Below, in pieces: positions 9,657-17,960 of a stretch of 64,000 nucleotides of DNA; position 1 is the stretch's first letter, and every line of letters starts with the position of its first letter. The stretch is from CAVPKN01 sp964588495. GTDB taxonomy: Bacteria; Chlamydiota; Chlamydiia; Chlamydiales; JAAKFR01. The stretch lies in the NCBI GenBank assembly GCA_964588495.1, contig CAZPPS010000011.1, positions 1-64,000 of the forward strand, read 5' to 3'. The translations under genes were made by a program, and so were the position numbers. The notes under the pieces are model-generated. The model saw only the letters and a program-made list of their open reading frames with translations. It was not told the origin of the DNA and searched no databases.

Positions 9657-9686
9657 TTGACATTTAAAGGTTTTAATTGATAAAAT
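9657..9686 (+). promoter_or_regulatory. Consensus sigma-70-type promoter for the F-box gene at 9709-10917
   Basis: TTGACA at 9657-9662, an 18-base spacer, and TAAAAT at 9681-9686. The expected transcript start near 9693 lies 16 bases before the ATG at 9709. The upstream in-frame ATG at 9685 overlaps the -10 box and cannot be the start. It is back-to-back with the minus-strand promoter at 9566-9594. Confidence 0.75.
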
Positions 9687-9708
9687 GTTTGCCGTAAATG
9701 AGGTTATT

Positions 9709-10917
9709 ATGAGCTTTAATAAGATTAATGGGACAACTAATCCGATCGTCAAGCAGAAGATTATTGAAGAGCAGCCCATTGAGGCTGAAGAGCTAACGAC
9801 GCTTGCTAGCACCACGCTGGAAGCTTCTGCGTGCCAAAGTTTGGAAGTAGTCTCTTTGTCCCCCGAACTTGTGGCCCGTATCATTTCCTTTGCAGATCCC
9901 TCTAAATTTTTGATTTTCAAGTTAGTTTGCAGTGACTGGAATTTCGAAGTTGTACGAAGAGAGTTACCAGAATTTACAGAAAGAGAATTTCTACTTATAG
10001 AAAGATTTTTTTATTTGCTCATAAAAAAAGGAATTGAATCTGGTCAAATAGAAAATGAAAATATAGAAGAAACCAATCTTACGCTTGCTACAGGATTAGA
10101 TGACTTAAAAAAACAATTGCGTTCTGTAAAAACTATTAAAGATGCAGAGAATTTAATTAAAAAATTTGTTTTGACTATGCTGCAAAATGCTCTGCAAGGT
10201 GGATTGGAAGATATTGCCATGTTGGAAAATTTGCATTCACTTGCCAAGGAACAAAATTTGTCTGATTATGTGCAAGTATTGTTTCTTGAAAAGATCATAG
10301 ACGGCAGTTTAAAAAGACATAAAGATCTTGCTTATGATGGTGAAAAGGTAAGGAATATTATGTTAATTATGAAATTCTTTCCTGATGTTGCGAAATGCGG
10401 TGAACTTTGCCTGGCAAGAGAATTTTTTGATAAGTTTGTGGGCATGCGTTTTCAATCGCTACAACTTGGTGTTCTTTGCGCACCTATTTATAAAAAAATT
10501 CTGACGATAAAAAATTTAGACGATGCCCATAAGCAGATGGCAGAATTTTATAAGTATTTTAATGATAGTAAGATTGGTTTCTCCTTCTCCCATAATGACT
10601 GGTCTGTACTCTTTTGGAAATCTATAAAGGCAGGTCACATTGCAAAAGCATTGGAATATGTGGATAGTTTGCCATCAAAGTCAAAGAGAGGCGTTTTTTT
10701 TACGCTAGAGGTTTTATTAAGGGAGTTCAAGGGACAAGAAACATTTAAATTTTTGCGTTACGAATCTCGAGAGATCAAAATCGAAGAAATTTCTAAAGCA
10801 CAACTTGAATCAGCCAAAGGGCAACTTTTGGCGTGGTTAGACAAAAATCAACCTTGGTACGATGAAGGTCAACCCGATTGTTTGCAGAGTCGTTACCGGA
10901 AAGACCTTCATACATGA
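9709..10917 (+). CDS. F-box protein, 402 aa
   Basis: An F-box is visible at about residues 45-88 (LSPELVARIISFADPSKFLI, then FKLVCSDWNFEVVRRELPEF). The rest is alpha-helical with no recognised domain; its layout (F-box, then a region rich in LIKK/ENLIKK helices) resembles the protein at 60666-62201, suggesting one family. The start is fixed by GAGG 5 bases before the ATG and by the promoter at 9657-9686. The protein is probably a secreted Skp1-binding adaptor. Immediately after its stop, on the other strand, lie WD40 remnants; F-box and WD40 domains commonly occur in one protein, so the 3' neighbourhood may be debris of a related gene. Confidence 0.75.
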   Translation: MSFNKINGTTNPIVKQKIIEEQPIEAEELTTLASTTLEASACQSLEVVSLSPELVARIISFADPSKFLIFKLVCSDWNFEVVRRELPEFTEREFLLIERFFYLLIKKGIESGQIENENIEETNLTLATGLDDLKKQLRSVKTIKDAENLIKKFVLTMLQNALQGGLEDIAMLENLHSLAKEQNLSDYVQVLFLEKIIDGSLKRHKDLAYDGEKVRNIMLIMKFFPDVAKCGELCLAREFFDKFVGMRFQSLQLGVLCAPIYKKILTIKNLDDAHKQMAEFYKYFNDSKIGFSFSHNDWSVLFWKSIKAGHIAKALEYVDSLPSKSKRGVFFTLEVLLREFKGQETFKFLRYESREIKIEEISKAQLESAKGQLLAWLDKNQPWYDEGQPDCLQSRYRKDLHT

Positions 10918-11196
10918 GAGGCAAGAAATGGGATTTTATAGTTCCACAATTTGACTGTCATGTCGAGAGATGCAGTGGCAAGGGTTCCGTATGAAAGCTG
11001 CTTTAGAGAGGTAAGGGCTTTTGTATGACCCTGTAGAGTCCGCAGACAGATGCCTGTCCTGGGCTCCCAAATCTAGAGGGTGCCATCATTAGAGGCGGAG
11101 CCTAGCGTGCCGTCGGAAAGTTCCTCGAGAGACCCAATGTAGTGTGTATGCCCCTCAAGAGTGAGGAGGCACGGCTCGGCTTCAAAAACAAGCGGA
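10908..11196 (-). pseudogene. Decayed WD40-repeat gene (C-terminal remnant)
   Basis: On the minus strand one frame reads CLLTLEGHTHYIGSLEELSD, GTLGSASNDGTL, a TAG stop, IWEPRTGICLRTLQGHTKAL and LATASLDMTVKLWNY, ending in TGA at 10908. These are two successive WD40 repeats with their GH and W(D/E) signatures, interrupted by an in-frame stop and without a start or the other repeats a propeller needs. It is therefore the 3' remnant of a WD40 protein. It overlaps the last bases of the plus-strand F-box gene. Confidence 0.8.
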
Positions 11197-11603
11197 TGCA
11201 GCAGGGGTTGTTGCACAAAATGTAGCACAACATGCAAAAGCCGTTGCCAGCAATCAGGGAGATCCTGTTGCCAAAAAGGTGCATGAAGAGCATCTCAATC
11301 TGGCAAAAAAAGCTTAAGAGAGAGCTCAAGAACAAGTCCACTCTCTTAAAGAAAAACTGGTTCTTAGAGCACGTTCTTGCTGAGCACGCTGTAAAAAATG
11401 CGGTAGATCATGTGGCTGAACTGAAAGATAGCAAGCTCGATGCTGTTCCAGAAAAAATTCATGAAGCGGACGTTTGGGTTGCCCAAAAAGCGCAAATCAA
11501 AGCTGAGCAAAGAGCTCTTAAGCTCAAAGGCAAAGCTGCGGAAGTTGAGCCGCGAGTCAAAATCGCTAAGCAGCACACTAAAGCAATCGAGCAACATGCT
11601 TAG
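11165..11603 (+). pseudogene. Decayed coiled-coil (Ala/Lys/Glu-rich) gene
   Basis: A plus-strand frame reads QADAAGVVAQNVAQHAKAVA and then DPVAKKVHEEHLNLAKKA, hits a TAA near 11316, continues ERAQEQVHSLKEKLVL, then shifts frame near 11380 into LAEHAVKNAVDHVAELKDSK and AQIKAEQRALKLKGKAAEVE, ending in TAG at 11603. The composition is that of a long helical, coiled-coil protein. One stop and one frameshift make it a pseudogene. No family was recognised and no start is evident. Confidence 0.65.
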
Positions 11604-11651
11604 ATCAGGCACAATGACGAGAGGTTGCCAAATCTGGAGGCCCTCCATTTT

Positions 11652-13484
11652 TTATAAAAGATCATAGAAAAGATCGTCCCCAGAACTAGTAAACGTTGCG
11701 TTTGTTTCGCGGGAATTTTCATCTCTTTTCCTAAAATAGTGTAGACTGCCTCCGCTATCTGAGCTCCTCAAAAAATTTCTGTCGTCTGAGTTCATCAACA
11801 AGTTTCTTTCGCCCGGGTTTTCCTCTTTTTTCTTAAAGTATCTCCACACAAAAAAGATACCGAAGGCAATGAGAAAAATGATCCCAATACATAAGCCAGC
11901 AATTAAGCCCGGTTGTCCTCCCGGAGTGGGCGTAAGCGTTGGGGCATTAGAGGGTTGAAGTATTGAGTGACTGGGCTTTGGAGTGGGTTTATTTGTAAGT
12001 TCTTGAGTTGGACTTTCACTTGGGGCAAGTGTGGGAGTTTTGGAAGGCTTAAGGGTTGGAGCGTTGCTAGGTTTAAGAGTTGGACTTTCACTTGGGGCAA
12101 GTGTGGGAGTTTTGGAAGACTCATGGGTTGGAGCATGGCTTGGTTCTGAAGTAGGATTCTCAGTAGGACTCTCGCTTGGTGCCAGTGTTGGTGTCTGGGA
12201 GGGCTCAAAAGTGGGAGCTTTGCTTGGTTCTAAAGTTGGATGATCCGTTGGACTCTTGCTTGGTGCAAATGTCGGAGCATTAGATGGTTCATGGGTTGGA
12301 GCGTTGCTAGGTTTAAGAGTTGGACCGTTTGTTGGAGTCTCGCTGGGGGCATTTGTGGGCTTTTTGTCTGGGATAGTCACGACTCCCTGGAGCACGCCTC
12401 GCGTGCTGTCTAAGACGATTGTACTAACAACTGTATGATTGCTAGTTTCTATGACGCTCACCGTTTTGTCGATCGAGTTGATCACCAAGGCATAGAGGCC
12501 ATCGTCCGTAAACGCAATGCCGGCAGGTCCATTACCCACGGGAACTGTCTTCAAGATCTTATTGTTTGCCCTTGAAACAACAACGATGTTGTTACCGCTT
12601 GTGACATAAATGGTTTTGTCATCCGGAGTAATCGCTACAAGGCTAGGGCTTGGAACTGATTTTATAGTATCTGAGACAGTATCGTTCGAAGTTTTGATAT
12701 GGCTGAGTGTGTTGTCGTTAAAGTTGGCTGCATAGACATCATGACCGTCTGCTGTCACGGCAATTCCTAAGGGTCCGCTCCCCACTCCAATTGTTTTCAA
12801 GACAGTGGAGTTTTTCATGGCAAAGTCGATCACTTGATTGTTAGGACATGTGATATACAGTCGCAGATTATCAGGAGTCAGCGCCATCCCTTTGGGAAGG
12901 CAGATGGGGACCGTTTTTGCGACGGTGTCGCTTGGAATGTCAATGATAGAAAGTTGTCCCTCGGCGCGCAATACCAAGGTTTTTGTTCCGTCAGAGGTCA
13001 TAACGATGGCAATGGGGCTGCCTCCTACAGAGATCGTTGCAACAATTGAGTTGGTATGCGCATCAATTTTGCTGACAGTGCCGTCTTTATTCGCAGCATA
13101 GAGATAATTGCCATCGGGAGTGGTTGCAATGGCCGTAGGAGAGCTATTAATCGGAATATCAGCCAAAACTTTTTTGCTCTCCACTTCGAATCCACAAACA
13201 TCTCCTCTCTGGAATAGAGCCGATGCACGTGCTACATAGGATTTGGAAGCTGAAACAACGGGAGGAATAGAGATGGTTTTTATGTATTCATGAATTGAAC
13301 TTAGACAACTGCCAATTCCCTTGCACAAAGGTAATATGCAACGTTCTCCTAAAAAATAACCAGGACTTTGAGGATCCACATTTCCGTAGGTTCTTTTGCG
13401 ACAAGTAAATGTGGTAAATTCTCCGATAGATACTTGGTTGCATGAGTAAGAATCATAATTAACTCTAGATAATTCCAAACTCAT
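11652..13484 (-). CDS. YVTN-type beta-propeller with PTxxPS repeats and a single membrane helix (610 aa)
   Basis: Residues about 100-365 are a seven-bladed propeller with repeated blades (PTAIATTPDGNYLYAANKDG, PLGIAVTADGHDVYAANFND), the YVTN/surface-layer type. Residues about 373-515 are a run of 6-residue units of the form PTxxPS (PTLAPSESPT, PTFAPSKSPT). A hydrophobic helix at about 523-547 is followed by a basic stop-transfer (RYFKKK) and a Ser/Asp-rich tail. This layout resembles a type I surface protein. No N-terminal signal peptide is obvious; the first 100 residues are Cys-containing and unrecognised. A ribosome binding site (AAGG) lies 8 bases upstream. PTxxPS runs are, to my knowledge, typical of protist and algal proteins. 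Confidence 0.8.
   Translation of the reverse strand: MSLELSRVNYDSYSCNQVSIGEFTTFTCRKRTYGNVDPQSPGYFLGERCILPLCKGIGSCLSSIHEYIKTISIPPVVSASKSYVARASALFQRGDVCGFEVESKKVLADIPINSSPTAIATTPDGNYLYAANKDGTVSKIDAHTNSIVATISVGGSPIAIVMTSDGTKTLVLRAEGQLSIIDIPSDTVAKTVPICLPKGMALTPDNLRLYITCPNNQVIDFAMKNSTVLKTIGVGSGPLGIAVTADGHDVYAANFNDNTLSHIKTSNDTVSDTIKSVPSPSLVAITPDDKTIYVTSGNNIVVVSRANNKILKTVPVGNGPAGIAFTDDGLYALVINSIDKTVSVIETSNHTVVSTIVLDSTRGVLQGVVTIPDKKPTNAPSETPTNGPTLKPSNAPTHEPSNAPTFAPSKSPTDHPTLEPSKAPTFEPSQTPTLAPSESPTENPTSEPSHAPTHESSKTPTLAPSESPTLKPSNAPTLKPSKTPTLAPSESPTQELTNKPTPKPSHSILQPSNAPTLTPTPGGQPGLIAGLCIGIIFLIAFGIFFVWRYFKKKEENPGERNLLMNSDDRNFLRSSDSGGSLHYFRKRDENSRETNATFTSSGDDLFYDLL
11940..12365 (-). repeat. Degenerate tandem repeat encoding PTxxPS units
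   Basis: Within the propeller gene, this stretch repeats an 18/36-base pattern; blocks such as the one encoding TPTLAPSESPT recur nearly unchanged at about 12005, 12080 and 12165. Near-identity of some copies at the DNA level suggests recent expansion by slippage or unequal recombination. Confidence 0.75.
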
Positions 13485-13606
13485 AGGTTGCCTTCGATGC
13501 CTCTTTTTTTTACCCGTTAGTATACGAGGAGGCGCGTTAATAATCTTTACTTTTTCTTTGAAAAAGCGCTACGCTACGTATCTTTTATTTTAACCTTTAG
13601 GGAAAA

Positions 13607-16600
13607 ATGCTTAACGTTACACGCACTTTATACTCTTACAAGATTAATCTGAAAAATAGCTCTGAAGAGGATGCCCGAAAAACGGTGACCTCTCTCAAAA
13701 CAGCTTTTGCGGAAAATACGTTTGGGTACGCCCAAATTGTCTGCAAACAATCAAAAGAGTATAGGCCTAAATGGAAAGTGTTGGTGTGGACAACACAACC
13801 CTTGGATAAGAGTCAATGCGCAGCGAAACTTAAAGATCCATCGAAAGTGGAGTGCAAGCCAAAGCTTGAAATAGATCCCCTTGAGAAGGCTTTTATAGTC
13901 CTCATTGAGTCTATCAGAAAAAGTCCCGATCAGCTTACCGATCCCGATAGGTTCCTGCGTAGACTCAATAAGATCATTATTCAACTCTATCAGGCAGATA
14001 ACTGGCCATTAAAAGACACAACGAGCGCCGATGTCCAAAATGAATTAGTGCAATTTGTTGAATGCATCAACCAAGGACAACTCTCAAAATCGAATGAGAA
14101 ACAGTATACAAACTACGTCACCGCCTTTTTCAAACAGCTCTATTTGCATAACGCCCTTATCTCCCCTTTAAGCTCAAAAATCATCACAAGCGGAGAGAAA
14201 TTTCACCCTCAAGGGGCAAAGCTCTATGAAAAAATCAATAACCTGACCGATATAGGCGTTGAACTCATTTTGGACGAGAAATCGACAGCTGATGAGATCT
14301 TGGCCTTTAGCCGTGCCTTTGCTTTTTATGCCTATGCCGATGTGGCAGATTTACGTGTGGCCCAAAAACTCCAAAAAGTCGGACAAAAGGGGGGCCAGCT
14401 TCTCGTCCCAAATGTTGTTCAAGAGCCAAAACAATTCGAACAAAGAATCGCCCGGCTTGCCTTGCTTTTATCGGATCATGACCTGAAACACAATTCCGAT
14501 CGGTTACTGAGATTTACTCTCGATCTGATGCAATTAATGGTTGATCATTTTACAAATAAAGTCCCTTTGCGTGACAAATCGATTGTTTCCCTTGTTTCTT
14601 GCTTCCAGATTTTAGTGCGTGACAATTTATGGATTGAATACATGGAATCTTCTAAAAGACACGATTCCAAAATTCCTGAGCTGGCAGCGCAGCTCTTATC
14701 TGAACCAAAAACGTGGCAAGCGGCAGCCGATTTGATTGTATTTTTAGGCAACCGGGAGTTTTTTAATGCGGTGGTGGCTAGCAAGCTCTTCCCTAACTGC
14801 TCTTTAGATGAAAAACAGCTCAATTACCTCTTTCTCAATCTCAATCAAAAACTGAAAAAAGATGGTTTCAAAAGCATCACGAAAAAGATCTATTTGGATT
14901 TTCTAGATACGCTCGTAAAGGGTAACAAATTACATTTTCTTAAGAGCTATGTCGCTGTCGATAAACCCGATTATTTTCTCAAAAGTTATGCAAGCAACCA
15001 GGACCAGCTTAATGCGATGATAGGTGAGCTTCTTGAGGATCTGCGAGTTAACCTGGTAGGCCTTGATTTCAGTTTCATGCAAGATGTCTCCCTGTCATTG
15101 GAAATATTTTTCAGCAATCCTGCCTACCGTATCTTGCGCAATCAAGAACTCTCCTGGGATCAACAAATTGGACATGTGGTGGTTAAGCTTTTTACAAGAT
15201 TTGGGGCAAATCCGGTAAAGGATCTTGACATGCTCTATCGTATGATCCAACCCTTTTTGAAAGATTTGCACGATAGCTACCAACCCTTCAGCAAAATAGC
15301 CCTCAGCAAAATCGGAGAATTTGCCCATTCCAATGTCGACGCTGATGGAGATTTTGTGGAAATCTCCCATTGGTTGAAAGAGGTTCAAGTGATCTACAAC
15401 ACTTTGAAAATCTCCGCATTGCGCTGCATGCCTCTTCAGTGGCAACAAATAAAAAACAACGGCTCAGAAAGTCTTATGAACAGACTATGTCTTCATGAAA
15501 ACACTCTTTATCAGTTTACTTTCAAAGACGACGGGCTTGTTTTATCTTCATTGAGCGGTGATAGCTCTCGGTCTGTCAACACAAACGCTTCTTTTGTTGT
15601 CTCGGGCATTTTAGGAACCATTGAAGAAAATCTAAAAAACAACCTTCAACGTGTAGCAGACATCAATGCTTTCAGCTTTTTCATCGAATCCTGGCTTTTT
15701 TATAACGCCGGTAAGGAAACTCTGAGCGATGTTACAAAACTTGTCGATATGATTTTTGTTAAAATGCAAGAAACGAAAGATTCGGTTTCTTTTGAACAAA
15801 GAACCCGAATCCTTGCAGAATTATTAAATGGTATCTCCGCTCATTGTAAAGAGCTCATTTCTCCTAGCGCAGAGCAGCTCAAAAAAGCCAGCAGCGCCTC
15901 ACTTCAACAAAACCTGAAAGAGCAGTTGCCATTGGTAAAAGTCCCTGATTTTACTCCCGAAGAGGTGAATGAATATCCAAAGCTGATAGCAAGCAATTCA
16001 GTCGATGACAGATTGAAAGCGCGTAAGATTTTAATTTTTGCTGAAGTCCGTTCCATCATTGCTAAAAGTTCTTTAGAACTTTTGGCGGGAGTTATCAAGG
16101 ACATAGAGTCTGTCATGCAACGTAAAGACGATGAGCTTGCCTATTCAAAACAAGAGTTTGTGGATGGGTTTTGGAAATCCTCAAGGAATACTAGTAATTT
16201 GCACACATCGGAACAACCTAAGCTATTTAACGACAAGTCTAACAATCTTTTAATGATTAAAGAAGAAACGATGCAAAATTATGGGGAATATTTGCAAAAA
16301 CAAGTCCCCCCCATCAATTTTATTCTACCGAATCAGGCAATTGCCATGAGTCTTTGCACAGGCGAGTTCTTCCAAAACGCAAGTCTTTTATTGAAAATGG
16401 GAACGGGTCAGGGAAAAAGTCTTGTCATCGCCATGTCAGCGCTCCATGAGGCAAAAAAGATCGCAAATAATCCGCATGGGAGAGTTTTTGTTTTCACCAG
16501 CTACGATCACCTTGCAGTCAGAGACCATGCGCTGGCTAAACAGTTCTTTGAAAAAGACAAGATTAAAAGCATCTGTATTTCTTCAAAAGAAGATGTGGCG

Positions 16601-17959
16601 GCTTTTGCGTCCGACACTAAAGTGATCTATGCAGACATCGAAAAAATCGACAGGATCGTTATAGATCTCATGCTCGATCTTCTGCAAAATAAGGCAAGTG
16701 CCAAGCAGATCGAATTTCTGAAGGTCTTTTATGGATTGCCGGGGGAGGAAATCCGGATTATTTTAGATGAATTTGACTTGCTTCTGATTGACTTGGAAGC
16801 AAAAAACAATGCCGTAAAGCAAATACCCAACACGGTGCTAAGTGTTGAGGATGTCAAAAAATATTCGAAATATTGGCCATACTTGCAGGAAGCCGCTGCG
16901 AAATACAAACCAAGTAATGCTGACTTCGGCACCAACAAAATGAATCAAGCGACTGGAAAAGAGGTTAATGAGGTTGGAGTTTTTAACGGCTCAAGTTTCT
17001 ATCTTCCCCTCTCTGTGATGCGTCTTTCAAAGATGATTGCTCGGGCCAAGCGGGTGATCGGATTGTCAGGAACCACTGATGAGGACGAGGTCAGTAAGAT
17101 GAAACTCAATAACCCCCGTTATTTTGAGATCCCCTCTTCACAGAACCCTAAAGTTTTTGGCACGAAAATAGAAGAAACGACAGGAAAGCCGCTGACAGAT
17201 GAGGTCTGTATCAGATGCCATCAAAAAATCGCATTTTCAACACCTAAAGTAGATAACGATGTCTTTCTTATCGAAGAGTCATATGTGAATGCGTATTGTC
17301 AGGCGATTATCGCAGATATTAGGGCAAGAAAACATGACTCGCCTGACTATCAACGCCCCATCCTGATTTTTGGAGATCCCACTTACACATATAAAACAAC
17401 ACGCGACGGAAACAAAAAGAAATTGTGGGATACATTAGCTGCGGCCATTCAACGCTCCTATAACTTAAACGAGATGAACTACGATGTCTCTGATAGCTGG
17501 CTGCAAACAATTGCCCGTAAAGATGCTGTGACACTCGCTCCGATCAAATATGGACGTGGGGCCGACATCAGAGTGAGTGCAGAGATTAAAGAGGGACTTC
17601 ATGTCATCCTGGCAACGCCTGTCATTCACAAAAGGGTGCGCGATCAATTGATCGGGCGCACAGGAAGAATGGGACGGCAGGGCTCCTGGTCAGCGTTTAC
17701 AATGGGGCCTTTGATTGCTCCTGAGCCTCCTTCGAGTGACAAAAGCCCTGAATATTTGGATGCTCTCCATGATCTCACCAAAGGTTTCATCGAAAAAATG
17801 ACAACGAAGCATGACTGGGAGCTTGCTAAAAAGTGGCCCATGTTTTTAGGGCAAGCCCGTGATGGCGGCTTTTTCTCCAAAATAAACCGCGCTCATGCCA
17901 TTGAGCTTTGCGGGGAAGCCTATGTAAAAGCAATCAAACCTGAGCACCTCTCATCATAA
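13607..17959 (+). CDS. SecA-like DEAD ATPase, 1450 aa
   Basis: About 900 N-terminal residues are helical and unrecognised. The C-terminal 500 form a superfamily II helicase-like motor with SecA character: PNQAIAMSLC before Walker A (MGTGQGKSLVIAM, about 931-937), VFTSYDHLAVRD (motif Ia region), DEFD as Walker B (about 1053), RVIGLSGTTDEDE and QLIGRTGRMGRQG (motif VI, about 1346). It is not the housekeeping SecA: the N-terminal region is foreign and the preprotein-binding arrangement is not visible. SecA-like DEAD proteins of this sort are known from protists and intracellular bacteria. TAGGGA precedes the ATG. Its stop is one base from the start of the glycine-rich gene, indicating translational coupling and a shared function. 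Confidence 0.75.
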   Translation: MLNVTRTLYSYKINLKNSSEEDARKTVTSLKTAFAENTFGYAQIVCKQSKEYRPKWKVLVWTTQPLDKSQCAAKLKDPSKVECKPKLEIDPLEKAFIVLIESIRKSPDQLTDPDRFLRRLNKIIIQLYQADNWPLKDTTSADVQNELVQFVECINQGQLSKSNEKQYTNYVTAFFKQLYLHNALISPLSSKIITSGEKFHPQGAKLYEKINNLTDIGVELILDEKSTADEILAFSRAFAFYAYADVADLRVAQKLQKVGQKGGQLLVPNVVQEPKQFEQRIARLALLLSDHDLKHNSDRLLRFTLDLMQLMVDHFTNKVPLRDKSIVSLVSCFQILVRDNLWIEYMESSKRHDSKIPELAAQLLSEPKTWQAAADLIVFLGNREFFNAVVASKLFPNCSLDEKQLNYLFLNLNQKLKKDGFKSITKKIYLDFLDTLVKGNKLHFLKSYVAVDKPDYFLKSYASNQDQLNAMIGELLEDLRVNLVGLDFSFMQDVSLSLEIFFSNPAYRILRNQELSWDQQIGHVVVKLFTRFGANPVKDLDMLYRMIQPFLKDLHDSYQPFSKIALSKIGEFAHSNVDADGDFVEISHWLKEVQVIYNTLKISALRCMPLQWQQIKNNGSESLMNRLCLHENTLYQFTFKDDGLVLSSLSGDSSRSVNTNASFVVSGILGTIEENLKNNLQRVADINAFSFFIESWLFYNAGKETLSDVTKLVDMIFVKMQETKDSVSFEQRTRILAELLNGISAHCKELISPSAEQLKKASSASLQQNLKEQLPLVKVPDFTPEEVNEYPKLIASNSVDDRLKARKILIFAEVRSIIAKSSLELLAGVIKDIESVMQRKDDELAYSKQEFVDGFWKSSRNTSNLHTSEQPKLFNDKSNNLLMIKEETMQNYGEYLQKQVPPINFILPNQAIAMSLCTGEFFQNASLLLKMGTGQGKSLVIAMSALHEAKKIANNPHGRVFVFTSYDHLAVRDHALAKQFFEKDKIKSICISSKEDVAAFASDTKVIYADIEKIDRIVIDLMLDLLQNKASAKQIEFLKVFYGLPGEEIRIILDEFDLLLIDLEAKNNAVKQIPNTVLSVEDVKKYSKYWPYLQEAAAKYKPSNADFGTNKMNQATGKEVNEVGVFNGSSFYLPLSVMRLSKMIARAKRVIGLSGTTDEDEVSKMKLNNPRYFEIPSSQNPKVFGTKIEETTGKPLTDEVCIRCHQKIAFSTPKVDNDVFLIEESYVNAYCQAIIADIRARKHDSPDYQRPILIFGDPTYTYKTTRDGNKKKLWDTLAAAIQRSYNLNEMNYDVSDSWLQTIARKDAVTLAPIKYGRGADIRVSAEIKEGLHVILATPVIHKRVRDQLIGRTGRMGRQGSWSAFTMGPLIAPEPPSSDKSPEYLDALHDLTKGFIEKMTTKHDWELAKKWPMFLGQARDGGFFSKINRAHAIELCGEAYVKAIKPEHLSS

Positions 17960-17960
17960 A

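Noticed and set aside
11903..12438. Open frames on both strands through the PT-repeat region
   Set aside because: They are by-products of the repetitive Pro/Thr/Ser codons of the propeller gene; none has a ribosome binding site.
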